From positions 186,001-250,000 of the forward strand of contig CBFHKX010000004.1 in assembly GCA_965656535.1 (NCBI GenBank): DNA of 64,000 nt. Reading direction: 5' to 3'. Origin of the DNA: Lishizhenia sp965656535 (lineage in GTDB: Bacteria; Bacteroidota; Bacteroidia; Flavobacteriales_D; Crocinitomicaceae). The notes under the pieces were generated by a model that was not told the DNA's origin, made no database searches, and saw only the letters and a program-made list of their open reading frames with translations. This document shows positions 51,867-60,621 of the stretch, piece after piece (position 1 is the first letter of the stretch; each line of letters begins with the position of its first letter). Position numbers and translations under genes: made by a program.

Positions 51867-52184
51867 ATGGCAGTAGAAATTACAGATGCAAACTTCGAGG
51901 AAGTAGTAATGAATTCAGATAAACCAGTTGTGGTTGACTTTTGGGCAGAATGGTGTGGACCATGTAGAATGGTTGGTCCAATCATTGACGAAATGCATAC
52001 AGAGTACGATGGAAAAGCAATTATCGGTAAAGTAAACGTAGATCAAAACCCAGGAGTTTCTGCTAAGTTTGGTGTGCGTAACATTCCAACTATCTTATTT
52101 ATTAAAGGTGGAGAAGTAGCAGATAAATCAGTAGGAGCTGTTCCAAAAGGACAATTGACTTCTAAATTAGATGCGATTATCTAA
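51867..52184 (+). CDS. trxA: Thioredoxin
   Basis: A 105-residue cytoplasmic thiol-disulfide oxidoreductase of standard length. Active site WCGPC at residues 29-33 (VDFWAEWCGPCRM), cis-Pro in RNIPTILFI near residue 74. It stands alone, followed by a terminator. Confidence 0.97.
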   Translation: MAVEITDANFEEVVMNSDKPVVVDFWAEWCGPCRMVGPIIDEMHTEYDGKAIIGKVNVDQNPGVSAKFGVRNIPTILFIKGGEVADKSVGAVPKGQLTSKLDAII

Positions 52185-52208
52185 TTAAGGTAAAAGTTTA
52201 TAAAGGAG

Positions 52209-52242
52209 AATCCCAAGGTAATTTTACTTTGGGATTTTTTTG
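52209..52242 (+). terminator. Terminator after trxA
   Basis: Stem AATCCCAAGG / CTTTGGGATT (one G-T pair) with a T-run, 25 bp after the stop codon. Confidence 0.8.
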
Positions 52243-52265
52243 TATCTTTAAGTGAAACTTTTACA

Positions 52266-52949
52266 ATGAACCAATCTATTAAACTATGGGCGGAAGACGA
52301 TCGCCCGCGCGAAAAATTATTATTAAAAGGAAAGTCGAGCCTGAGTAATTCTGAGCTGATGGCTATTTTGTTAGGCTCGGGAACCCGAGAGAAGTCGGCA
52401 GTTGATCTTGCTCAAGAAATTTTAAATACAAAAGAAAATTCGCTCTATGAACTTGGTAAAATGTCTGTAGGAGAATTGGAAGCCTTTAAAGGAATTGGAG
52501 AAGCCAAAGCCATTAAGTTAATTGCAGCCATTGAGCTAGGAAGAAGAAGAAATACAGAACCTCAACCTAAAGCGAAAACGGTAAGATCGAGTAAAACGGC
52601 TTATGATATTTTAAAGCCCGCTTTTTTAGATTTAAGTCATGAAGAATTTCATATCTTGGCTTTAAACCGTGCAAATCATGTAATTGCAAGTTTATGTGTA
52701 TCAAAAGGAGGAATGTTTGGCACAGTTGCAGATGGTAAAGTCATTTTTAAAACCCTGATTGATTTGAAAGCATGCGGATGTATTCTTGCCCATAATCATC
52801 CATCAGGAAATTTAAAACCCAGCGAACAAGACTTAAGGTTAACAAAAAAAATGAAAGAATTTGGTGCACTCGTAGAAATTAGTATTCTCGACCATCTTAT
52901 TTTTACAGATTCGGGATATTTGAGCTTCCAAGACGAAGGTTTAATGTAA
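52266..52949 (+). CDS. radC: DNA repair protein RadC (JAB/MPN domain)
   Basis: A 227-residue protein. The N-terminal helix-hairpin-helix region ends in ELEAFKGIGEAKAIKLIAAIELGRR (quoted for position). The JAB domain has the metalloenzyme signature AHNHPSGNLKPSEQD. Despite its name, a direct repair role is not well established. Confidence 0.95.
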   Translation: MNQSIKLWAEDDRPREKLLLKGKSSLSNSELMAILLGSGTREKSAVDLAQEILNTKENSLYELGKMSVGELEAFKGIGEAKAIKLIAAIELGRRRNTEPQPKAKTVRSSKTAYDILKPAFLDLSHEEFHILALNRANHVIASLCVSKGGMFGTVADGKVIFKTLIDLKACGCILAHNHPSGNLKPSEQDLRLTKKMKEFGALVEISILDHLIFTDSGYLSFQDEGLM

Positions 52950-52976
52950 AACAGACGCTAACTAAACAGATATTTC

Positions 52977-52984
52977 TATTTTTG
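52977..52984 (+). promoter_or_regulatory. Candidate -7 element (TATTTTTG) of wecB
   Basis: Perfect TAnnTTTG 22 bp before the wecB ATG. Confidence 0.45.
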
Positions 52985-53006
52985 AAGTCTTAGATAAATC
53001 TCAACA

Positions 53007-54155
53007 ATGAAAAAGATCATTTCAATTATTGGTGCGCGTCCACAAATTATTAAATCTGCAGCAATTAGCAGAGCTATTGCCAATCATTATGCAGATGCAT
53101 TAAAAGAAATTGTTGTGCATACTGGTCAGCACTACGACACCAATATGTCGGATATATTTTTTGGAGAGATGAACATACCAAAACCACAGTATAATTTAGC
53201 GGTTGGGTCAGGCTCTCATGCAACACAAACGGCAGAAATGTTAGTGCGTTTAGAAGAGGTGGTAAACGCAGAAAAACCCGATGCGTTATTAGTTTACGGA
53301 GATACAAATTCTACCTTGGCAGGAGCAACTGTAGCAAGTAAACTAGGAATTCCAGTAATTCATATAGAAGCTGGACTTCGCTCTTTCAATAAATCTATGC
53401 CAGAAGAGATAAATCGCATTGTATGTGATCATTTATCTACTTTGTTGTTCTCTCCAACGCAAACAGGAGTAGATAACTTAAAAAGAGAAGGATTTTTGCA
53501 TAAAGAAGATAGAAAAACATCTCCCGATAACCCAAAAGTATTTCTCTGTGGTGATATAATGTACGACAACAGTATGTACTTTTCTACTTTGGCAGATGAA
53601 AAAGCAACTGTTTTACAAGAGAATAACTTAGAAAAAGATAACTTTTACCTTTGCACAATTCACAGAGGAGACAATACAGATAATCCAGAAAATTTAACGG
53701 CCATATTTGAAGCGCTGTTAGAAATTAGTACACAAGATAAAGATGCAAAAATTGTTTTGCCTTTGCACCCAAGAACCAAGAAGTGTATTGAGCAATTAGA
53801 GAACGAAACATTGAAAAAAACAATCTTTAATCACCAACAATTAATGATTATAGAACCCGTTTCGTTTTTCAATATAATTGCACTGGAAAAGAATTGTAAA
53901 ATGGTTATTACTGATAGTGGAGGACTTCAAAAAGAAGCTTTTTTCTTTAAGAAACCCTGCGTCATTTTACGTCCAGAAACAGAATGGGTAGAAATTGTAG
54001 AAAACGGAAATGCTAAAATTGTAAATGCGGATAAGGCAAAAATACTTGATGCAGTTACTTACTTTAATACAAATACAGACTTTACCTATCCTGCGTTTTA
54101 TGGAGATGCAAAAGCTGCAGAATTCATTTGTTCAGAAATACTGAAGTTGTTTTGA
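53007..54155 (+). CDS. wecB: UDP-N-acetylglucosamine 2-epimerase (non-hydrolysing)
   Basis: A 382-residue cytoplasmic enzyme converting UDP-GlcNAc to UDP-ManNAc for surface glycans. Landmarks: IISIIGARPQIIKSAA at the N-terminus, HTGQHYDTNMSD, VYGDTNSTLAG, HIEAGLRSFNKSMPEEINR and TDSGGLQKEAFFF. It is first in a three-gene glycan unit; its TGA overlaps a TTG start of the deacetylase gene. Confidence 0.95.
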   Translation: MKKIISIIGARPQIIKSAAISRAIANHYADALKEIVVHTGQHYDTNMSDIFFGEMNIPKPQYNLAVGSGSHATQTAEMLVRLEEVVNAEKPDALLVYGDTNSTLAGATVASKLGIPVIHIEAGLRSFNKSMPEEINRIVCDHLSTLLFSPTQTGVDNLKREGFLHKEDRKTSPDNPKVFLCGDIMYDNSMYFSTLADEKATVLQENNLEKDNFYLCTIHRGDNTDNPENLTAIFEALLEISTQDKDAKIVLPLHPRTKKCIEQLENETLKKTIFNHQQLMIIEPVSFFNIIALEKNCKMVITDSGGLQKEAFFFKKPCVILRPETEWVEIVENGNAKIVNADKAKILDAVTYFNTNTDFTYPAFYGDAKAAEFICSEILKLF

Positions 54156-55450
54156 TACTTATTTTTGTTGACTATATCACAGAAAGACAAATCTTTACAT
54201 TTGATTTCATTTTTAAAAGAAATGGAAATGATTATGAGTTAACAAATGATGTTGAACGTTTTGAAGCCTTTAAAGGTGATAAATTCAATTATTCTGATAA
54301 AGAATTCAACGCTGTTCTTCAATTTCCGCCAGCGCAATTACTATTCGAAGAAGATATAAAAGAAGAGATTGAAAAGAGTATTACACTTTTTAAATGGAGT
54401 AATACAGATTTTCTGTCTTTCTATACTATTCCAGATCCTTTTGCATCTGTCTTTTATTTATTGTCGGATTACACCAACTATGTTCCGAAGAAAAGAGATG
54501 AACACAATAGAGCTATTTCAAAACACTCACTTTTGGCGAGATTTGATTGGTTAGAGAAGTGCAAGGCAGATGAATGGACATTAATTCTCTTAAAGTACCT
54601 GGATAAAAAGGGATTTCTTATTCAATTTCCAAACAAGCAACTAAAACTCCTTACAACCTTTGATATTGATAATACTTTCGCATATCGCTTTAAAGATGGC
54701 ATACGCGGAAAACTATCTTTTTTTAAAGACTTAGTTCGATTCGATAGAAAGAGAATTGAGGAGAGAAGAGCAGTGCGTTCAGGTAAAATGATAGATCCTT
54801 ATGATACGTTTAGCTATATGCAAACGCTACAGGATAAAGAGATAGGTGTTAAACTCTTTTACTTGGTAGGCGATTTTACAAAGTTTGATAGAAATATAAG
54901 TATGAAAGATGCTCGTCACCAACGTCACATCAATCAATTATCACAAAATTTTGATATAGGCCTACATCCGAGTTATAAAAGTAATGCTAATTTATCTCAG
55001 TTAAAAGAAGAGAAAGCTAGGCTAAATGAAGTTATAAAAAGAGAAATTTTTGAAAGTAGACAGCACTTCCTTAAATTAAACATTCCGCATACTTATAGAG
55101 ATTTAATTAAGCTTGATATTACAAACGATTATACAACAGGATATGCTGACGCCGTAGGATTTCGATTAGGTACGTCTAGAGCAGTACCTTTCTTTGATTT
55201 ATTAAGAAATGAAATTACACCCTTAACTTTACATCCATTTGCGTATATGGACGGAACGTTAAATCAGTATCTAAATCTTTCTGTAGTTGATGCCATTCAA
55301 AAGGTAAAAGATCTTTATGATGAGGCTGCAAAATATGGTGGCGAATTTATTTCTATATGGCACAATGAAACCATTGGGAATTATGGAAGTTGGAAAGGCT
55401 GGAGAACTGTTTTAGATGAAATGGTTAATTACCACAAACAAAATGGTTAA
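54152..55450 (+). CDS. Polysaccharide deacetylase family protein (with DUF7033-like N-terminus)
   Basis: A 432-residue protein. The TTG overlapping the wecB stop (TTGA) is chosen because MILIFVDYITERQIFTFDFIF (quoted in part) fits the usual N-terminus of this flavobacterial family; no ATG is available nearby. The C-terminal NodB-like domain has TTFDIDNTFAY, IGLHPSYKSN and the late LHPFAYMDGTL and SIWHNETIG motifs typical of these divergent deacetylases. It probably trims acetyl groups from cell-surface glycan. Confidence 0.85.
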   Translation: MILIFVDYITERQIFTFDFIFKRNGNDYELTNDVERFEAFKGDKFNYSDKEFNAVLQFPPAQLLFEEDIKEEIEKSITLFKWSNTDFLSFYTIPDPFASVFYLLSDYTNYVPKKRDEHNRAISKHSLLARFDWLEKCKADEWTLILLKYLDKKGFLIQFPNKQLKLLTTFDIDNTFAYRFKDGIRGKLSFFKDLVRFDRKRIEERRAVRSGKMIDPYDTFSYMQTLQDKEIGVKLFYLVGDFTKFDRNISMKDARHQRHINQLSQNFDIGLHPSYKSNANLSQLKEEKARLNEVIKREIFESRQHFLKLNIPHTYRDLIKLDITNDYTTGYADAVGFRLGTSRAVPFFDLLRNEITPLTLHPFAYMDGTLNQYLNLSVVDAIQKVKDLYDEAAKYGGEFISIWHNETIGNYGSWKGWRTVLDEMVNYHKQNG

Positions 55451-55452
55451 AC

Positions 55453-56367
55453 GTGAAAGAAGATAATCTTAAAATACATACGTATAAAAGTAAATTTGCT
55501 TTTTTAGGCAGTTGCTTTTCTCAAAATATTCAAACTGCACTAGTTCAATCTGATTTTCAATCTCAAAGTAATCCTTTTGGTACACTTTTTAGTCCGAAAG
55601 CCATTGAGCAGTTTATCTTAAATGAAAACAACATCTTGTTCTCTGAATCCGCTTTCATACAAAGAGAAAACATTGTGCTAAATTATCATGCAAATGCAAA
55701 GGTGTACGGATTAAATAAAAAAGCCTATAGAACTACTTTAGAAGAGCTGAGGAATGCGTTTTTGAATTATCTAAAAACGGCAAATATTTTGTTTCTTACC
55801 TTCGGAACAGCTTGGGTTTATGAGGAAAAAAGCAGTTCAAATATCGTTGCCAATTGTCATAAAGTAAGCCAAATAAATTTTACAAAAAAAATGCTCGATG
55901 TTTCTGACATTGTTGCAGGTCAACTAAAGGTTATAGAAGAGTTGAAAAGGATAAACCCATCTTTGAACATTGTTTATACCGTTTCTCCTGTTAGACATAA
56001 AAAAGATGGTTTAGTTGAAAATAATAGGAGTAAGGCCAAACTATTTCAGTCGATCGAAGAATTAGAAAGAAAAGCGGGTGTTTCTTATTTTATGGCGTAT
56101 GAATTAATTGTAGATGAGCTTAGAGATTATAGGTTTTTTGAACCGGACGGCGTTCATCCCAATGCTTTAGCAATAAAAGCAGTTTCTAATTTATTTTTTG
56201 ATCAATATTTAACTTCAGATACCTTAAAAATAAGGTTAGAGTTGTTAAAATACAAGCAACAATTGGCGCATAAACCAATTCATCCAGAATTACTTAGTGC
56301 AATAGAAACAAGGGAAAAAGTAAGGCAAGCGTACCTTTTGTTCAAGAAAGAAAACGGGATTAAATAA
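55453..56367 (+). CDS. GSCFA domain protein
   Basis: A 304-residue protein starting with GTG 2 bp after the deacetylase stop. The signature AFLGSCFSQNI gives the GSCFA family its name, an SGNH/GDSL-like esterase fold; the C-terminal block DGVHPNALA supplies the expected Asp-His pair. Such proteins are found with surface-glycan genes and are probably acyl esterases or transferases. A terminator follows. Confidence 0.9.
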   Translation: MKEDNLKIHTYKSKFAFLGSCFSQNIQTALVQSDFQSQSNPFGTLFSPKAIEQFILNENNILFSESAFIQRENIVLNYHANAKVYGLNKKAYRTTLEELRNAFLNYLKTANILFLTFGTAWVYEEKSSSNIVANCHKVSQINFTKKMLDVSDIVAGQLKVIEELKRINPSLNIVYTVSPVRHKKDGLVENNRSKAKLFQSIEELERKAGVSYFMAYELIVDELRDYRFFEPDGVHPNALAIKAVSNLFFDQYLTSDTLKIRLELLKYKQQLAHKPIHPELLSAIETREKVRQAYLLFKKENGIK

Positions 56368-56369
56368 AA

Positions 56370-56403
56370 AACGACTCTCTGCTAGGCAAAAGAGTCGTTC
56401 TTC
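56370..56403 (+). terminator. Terminator after the GSCFA gene
   Basis: 9-bp stem AACGACTCT / AGAGTCGTT followed by a T-rich stretch; can act on both strands. Confidence 0.75.
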
Positions 56404-56418
56404 TATAGTTAAAATTAC

Positions 56419-57735
56419 TTAAGGTGTTTTTAGCATTTGAACTGAACCTTTGTATGTGTTTTTTTCGTTGGGCAAAGGATTCTCTAGTTTAACCTGCCAA
56501 ACAAAGGGTGTGTTATAATCTACTAAGGCTCCAGTTCTTTTGTCAATTCCATCCCATTTCACAGTAGCATCATTACTTTCAAAAACAATACCGCCGTCTT
56601 GCGTACTTACAATAATCATCTTAAATGCAGTGTTTCTCTGTTCTAGGGCAAAAGGCATAAAGAACATATTTTCTATGCGTAGACTGTTTGGTATAAAGCC
56701 GGTTGGTGCCAAAAGGTTGTATTCTTCTGTAATGTTAATTGATTTTTCAACACTCGATTTGCACCCGTTATTGTCTGTAAAACTGGCGCTAAGAATATTC
56801 TTTCCTGTTTCGAAAATTGCGATATGATTATCATCTAGCAAGGTTGCCTGCTTAGAATTGATTGACCATTCTGGTTTTATGCTACTCGGTGTTTCTACAA
56901 AAATAACAGGAACTCCTTTTTCAATCAAATTTCCTTCATATGTAAAAGAAGCGTTGGGTAAAGCAAACACCGTTATAGGTTGGGAACTGAGTACTTTATT
57001 ATTTCCATCTAAAAATTCTACGGTTGTATTTACATCCACTGTTATTTCTATGGATTTATTATTGGCTAAAGTGAAAATTTCTTCATTTACACGCGCCTTA
57101 ACGTATGTTTCTTCCTCGTTTTGGTTTGTAATGATTAAAGCATCTCCTGCACAAAGCTTAGAAGAATTAATAGATCCTTCTGCGTAGGTTTTATTCGTAG
57201 GTCGTTCATGAGAAGTGATCACATCTTCTGCATCCGGCACATCGTTTCCTAGATTTGTTTGAGTGTGAGTCGATTTTTTCTCTACTCCTGAGTTTTCTTC
57301 AGTTATATATCGGCTGTTTTCTTGATTTTCTTGAGTATTATCTACAGAAGATTCATCCTTCATATCTCTGTTAACTTCAGCAACAGGATTGTTAGCATCA
57401 CTCGATAGTTCAGCGAGGTTGTTTACTTCTGTTTTGTCCGATGTAATTAGTTGTTCTTCTGTATGTTCTGTTTTACCGTTTGGTTGGGTTTCTTTAAATG
57501 ATTGTTTATCTGCAACTTGTTCAACGTTATCTGAATTGCTTTCAGAAGCGTAAAAGAATACAGTTGTTGATAAAGCTACGGCACAAATACCGGCAACTAA
57601 ATACAACCACTTATAATTTTTAGGTGGAGCAGTGTTACTTCCTAATTTGGATTGCATAGCGTTCCAAGCAGAAGCATCGTAAGGCATCTCGAAGTTTTCG
57701 AGTTTTTCCTTTAATATTTTTTCAAAATCTTTCAT
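56419..57735 (-). CDS. Membrane-anchored anti-sigma-like protein with gliding-motility-type C-terminal domain
   Basis: A 438-residue protein. The short cytoplasmic N-terminus (EKILKEKLENFEMPYDASAWNAM, quoted for position) resembles flavobacterial ECF anti-sigma starts. One span lies at about 43-63 (WLYLVAGICAVALSTTVFFYA). A Thr/Asn/Glu-rich linker and a PKD-like segment (NASFTYEGNLI) follow. The C-terminus ends LAPTGFIPNSLRIENMFF ... MIIVSTQDGGIVFES ... VKWDG ... WQVKLE, the layout of a T9SS type B sorting domain. Its start overlaps the ECF sigma stop by 4 nt. An anti-sigma role is inferred from topology and coupling. Confidence 0.82.
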   Translation of the reverse strand: MKDFEKILKEKLENFEMPYDASAWNAMQSKLGSNTAPPKNYKWLYLVAGICAVALSTTVFFYASESNSDNVEQVADKQSFKETQPNGKTEHTEEQLITSDKTEVNNLAELSSDANNPVAEVNRDMKDESSVDNTQENQENSRYITEENSGVEKKSTHTQTNLGNDVPDAEDVITSHERPTNKTYAEGSINSSKLCAGDALIITNQNEEETYVKARVNEEIFTLANNKSIEITVDVNTTVEFLDGNNKVLSSQPITVFALPNASFTYEGNLIEKGVPVIFVETPSSIKPEWSINSKQATLLDDNHIAIFETGKNILSASFTDNNGCKSSVEKSINITEEYNLLAPTGFIPNSLRIENMFFMPFALEQRNTAFKMIIVSTQDGGIVFESNDATVKWDGIDKRTGALVDYNTPFVWQVKLENPLPNEKNTYKGSVQMLKTP

Positions 57736-58307
57736 CCGTCTATTTTGACAAATTTTTCTTCTAGTAATTTCTTTAATCTCATCTTTGCTTTAGCTAAGTT
57801 TGACTTGGACGTTCCCTCGCTTATATTTAAAATTTCACCAATTTCTTTGTGCGTATAGTTTTCTATAACGTACAAGTTAAAAACGGCTTTGTAAGCTGGA
57901 GATAATTGCTGGATAGCTTGCACAGCATATTCTGCCTTTAATTTTGTTAGCTGCTCAAAATCAAAATTATCTTCTTGGGTTTTCTCTACAAATAAATACG
58001 TTTCATCTGTTCTAATTGGACTCCTTTTTAATTTACGGGTAGCATCAATTGAGGCATTGACCATAATTCGTCTAATCCAACCTTCAAATGATCCTTTAAA
58101 GTCAAACTCACCTAATTTATCAAAGATCTTAATGAAACCTTCTTGTACAACTTCTTGAGCACTATCTTTATCTTTGGTGTACCGCATACATACACCTAAC
58201 ATTTTACCATAGAAATGTTTAAATAGACGCTCTTGGTCTTTTCGATTACCAAGTGTACATCCTTTAATTATTTCTTTTAGTGCTTCTTGTTCCACATTCA
58301 GTTTCAT
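57732..58307 (-). CDS. ECF-family RNA polymerase sigma factor
   Basis: A 191-residue alternative sigma factor. Region 2: RLFKHFYGKMLGVCMRYTKD, AQEVVQEGFIKIF and FEGWIRRIMVNASID. Region 4: LSPAYKAVFNLYVIENYTHKEIGEIL and SEGTSKSNLAKAKMRLK (quoted for position). It is translationally coupled to the anti-sigma-like gene (ATGA overlap). This sigma class in Bacteroidetes usually responds to envelope signals. Confidence 0.93.
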   Translation of the reverse strand: MKLNVEQEALKEIIKGCTLGNRKDQERLFKHFYGKMLGVCMRYTKDKDSAQEVVQEGFIKIFDKLGEFDFKGSFEGWIRRIMVNASIDATRKLKRSPIRTDETYLFVEKTQEDNFDFEQLTKLKAEYAVQAIQQLSPAYKAVFNLYVIENYTHKEIGEILNISEGTSKSNLAKAKMRLKKLLEEKFVKIDG

Positions 58308-58632
58308 TAGTCAAACGCAACATTTGCTCTACAGTTGCCAAATAAAGATAAAATAATAGAATTTTAGATAATCATGCAGTATTTCTTTTTGCTAGAACCT
58401 TAAAGAAAGTTATTTATCTATCATTTATACTTCTTTGTTAATCACAAGTGAATTGAGTCTTTCGAGTTGGTAATGAATAGATTTCGGTAAAATCAACTCT
58501 TTTTTTTAAGGGCTTTTCTAAAAAAGGTTGACAATAATCAGCTTTTGCTTAAAAAGACAATTAATTTATAGGCTATTCGTCTTAAAATACGTATTTTCGC
58601 GGGGAATATTTGAAAAATAAAATCACAATATA
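58308..58632. other. 325-bp divergent intergenic region, sigma factor / mdh
   Basis: It carries the promoters of the ECF sigma gene (leftwards) and mdh (rightwards). On the plus strand TATTTTCG about 30 bp before mdh is one base off the TAnnTTTG consensus. No ORF, RNA or repeat is visible. Confidence 0.5.
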
Positions 58633-59571
58633 ATGAAAGTAACAGTAGTAGGTGCTGGTAATGTTGGAGCAACGTGTGCAAACGTTTTAGCTCACAAGGA
58701 AATTGCTAACGAGATTGTTTTGTTGGACATTAAAGAAGGTTTTGCAGAAGGTAAAGCGTTAGATATTTGGGAAACTTCTCCAATTAATCTTTACGATTCT
58801 AGAACTGTTGGTTCAACAAATGATTACACAAAAACAGCAGATTCTGATGTAGTTGTAATTACTTCTGGTTTACCTAGAAAACCAGGTATGTCTAGAGATG
58901 ATTTAATTGCTACAAATGCAGGGATAGTTAAATCTGTTACTGAAAACGTAGTGAAGCACTCTCCAAATGCAAAAATAATTTGTGTGTCTAACCCATTAGA
59001 TGTTATGACATACTGTACGTATCTTACTGCTAAAATCGATCCGTCAAGAGTATTCGGTATGGCAGGTGTTTTAGATACTGCTCGTTACCGTTCATTCTTA
59101 GCAATGGAGTTAAATGTTTCTCCAAAAGATATCCAAGCAGTATTAATGGGAGGACATGGAGATACTATGGTTCCGTTACCTAGATATACAACTGTTGGAG
59201 GTATTCCAGTAACAGAATTAATTTCTGAAGAAAAATTAAACGAAATTATCGAAAGAACTAAGTTCGGTGGTGGAGAAATTGTAAAATTACTAGGTACTTC
59301 TGCATGGTACGCTCCAGGAGCAGCTGCTGCTCAAATGGTAGAAGCTATTGTAAGAGATCAAAAAAGAATTTTCCCAGTTTGTGCTTGGTTACAAGGAGAA
59401 TACGGAATGGATAATATCTATTTAGGTGTTCCAGTTGTATTAGGTAAGAACGGAATTGAAAAAATAATTGAACTTGACTTAAACGCTGAAGAAAAAGCAT
59501 TGTTAGAAGAATCTGCAGTTGCTGTAAGAGGTGTAATGAAAGTTTTAGATGATATGAATGTAGTAGGATAA
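58633..59571 (+). CDS. mdh: Malate dehydrogenase
   Basis: A 312-residue NAD-dependent TCA-cycle enzyme of the LDH-like class. The Rossmann motif VGAGNVGATCAN is at the N-terminus. Substrate-binding Arg residues lie in GLPRKPGMSRDDL, with SNPLDVMTY and the catalytic His in GGHGDTMVPL. It is monocistronic and followed by a strong terminator. Confidence 0.97.
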   Translation: MKVTVVGAGNVGATCANVLAHKEIANEIVLLDIKEGFAEGKALDIWETSPINLYDSRTVGSTNDYTKTADSDVVVITSGLPRKPGMSRDDLIATNAGIVKSVTENVVKHSPNAKIICVSNPLDVMTYCTYLTAKIDPSRVFGMAGVLDTARYRSFLAMELNVSPKDIQAVLMGGHGDTMVPLPRYTTVGGIPVTELISEEKLNEIIERTKFGGGEIVKLLGTSAWYAPGAAAAQMVEAIVRDQKRIFPVCAWLQGEYGMDNIYLGVPVVLGKNGIEKIIELDLNAEEKALLEESAVAVRGVMKVLDDMNVVG

Positions 59572-59590
59572 TTACTACACAACATTAGGG

Positions 59591-59620
59591 AGGGATAACT
59601 ATTTAGTTATCCCTTTTTTT
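59591..59620 (+). terminator. Terminator after mdh
   Basis: Stem AGGGATAACT / AGTTATCCCT with ATTT loop and T-run of at least 7. Confidence 0.9.
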
Positions 59621-59625
59621 TATCT

Positions 59626-60621
59626 TTATTTCGTGCGTTTTGCTTTTTCTTTTACCGCAAACCGATAACCTCCAGTAATTCCTAGTTGATAATAAATTTG
59701 TCTGTAACTTAAATCATTAAAGCGAATACTCTTGTTATCAAACTCAGCCAAGAACATTACAAAATAATCGTCTACGTTATAACCTCCTTTTAGCTTCAAA
59801 TCAATTCTAGGTGCAAGTCCTAAAAAACCACGAGCAACATTATTGGCCGACCAAAACTTGGCTTGAACAACAGCTCCCAAGCCAAACCATGCACCGTATT
59901 GCCAACCTTTCTTGTTATCCACGAAGGCAAAACCAGGTACAGCTCCAAAATCTAATGCAGAAAATCCGGTTGCTCTGGCAATTGTGTTTACAGTATCTAT
60001 AAAAGAGTAGGGCATTAGAGCAGCGTTGTTGCCAACACCGTGTACATTTAGCGTAGATTTTAAATAAGCAGAAATAAGTCTTTTCTTATATCTACCTACA
60101 ACTCCAATAGCAGGCTTTACTTGATATGCTTTATTGAAAAATTTCCAAGCACTCACAGATAAAGAAGATGAGTTCGCTTCGGGTTTGAGTAAATGTTCTG
60201 AATTAGGACTAACTAAACTTGGGTTAATATTTTCGCTGTTAACCAGCGCAAAACCTTTCATCGTATGCAGTTCAATATCAAAATACCAAGATTTTACTCC
60301 AAATTCAAGGTTGAGGTCGAAATAACTGGTTTCTCCAAAATTAGCTGTATTTCTTATGTATCCGGGAAGTTGTAATCCAATTTTTAGCGCTGCCCATTTA
60401 TATGCAAAACCGAGGTTAAGTAGAGCATTCATATTCGCTTTATATTTTAACCTATTTACCTCATTAGGTAAATTATATTTTATTGAGAAAGGAGCTGTTC
60501 TATAGCTTAAACCTCCATGAACCACCAATTTTTCTTTCCATATTGCATATGCATCGCTTTCTTGTGTAAGCGCACTACTTTGCAAAAATAAAAGCAGAAT
60601 TATAATTAATTTACTCTTCAA
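59626..60621 (-). CDS. DUF4421 outer-membrane-type protein
   Basis: A 331-residue exported protein. A TTG start 11 bp inside the upstream peptidase gene gives the signal peptide MKSKLIIILLLFLQSSALTQ; no ATG is available there. The body is beta-strand rich (GLSYRTAPFSIKYNLPN, FAYKWAALKIGLQLPGY, SYFDLNLEFGVKSWYFDIELH, quoted for position) and fits DUF4421, a beta-barrel-like family of unknown role. It is co-transcribed with the S9 peptidase. Confidence 0.82.
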   Translation of the reverse strand: MKSKLIIILLLFLQSSALTQESDAYAIWKEKLVVHGGLSYRTAPFSIKYNLPNEVNRLKYKANMNALLNLGFAYKWAALKIGLQLPGYIRNTANFGETSYFDLNLEFGVKSWYFDIELHTMKGFALVNSENINPSLVSPNSEHLLKPEANSSSLSVSAWKFFNKAYQVKPAIGVVGRYKKRLISAYLKSTLNVHGVGNNAALMPYSFIDTVNTIARATGFSALDFGAVPGFAFVDNKKGWQYGAWFGLGAVVQAKFWSANNVARGFLGLAPRIDLKLKGGYNVDDYFVMFLAEFDNKSIRFNDLSYRQIYYQLGITGGYRFAVKEKAKRTK

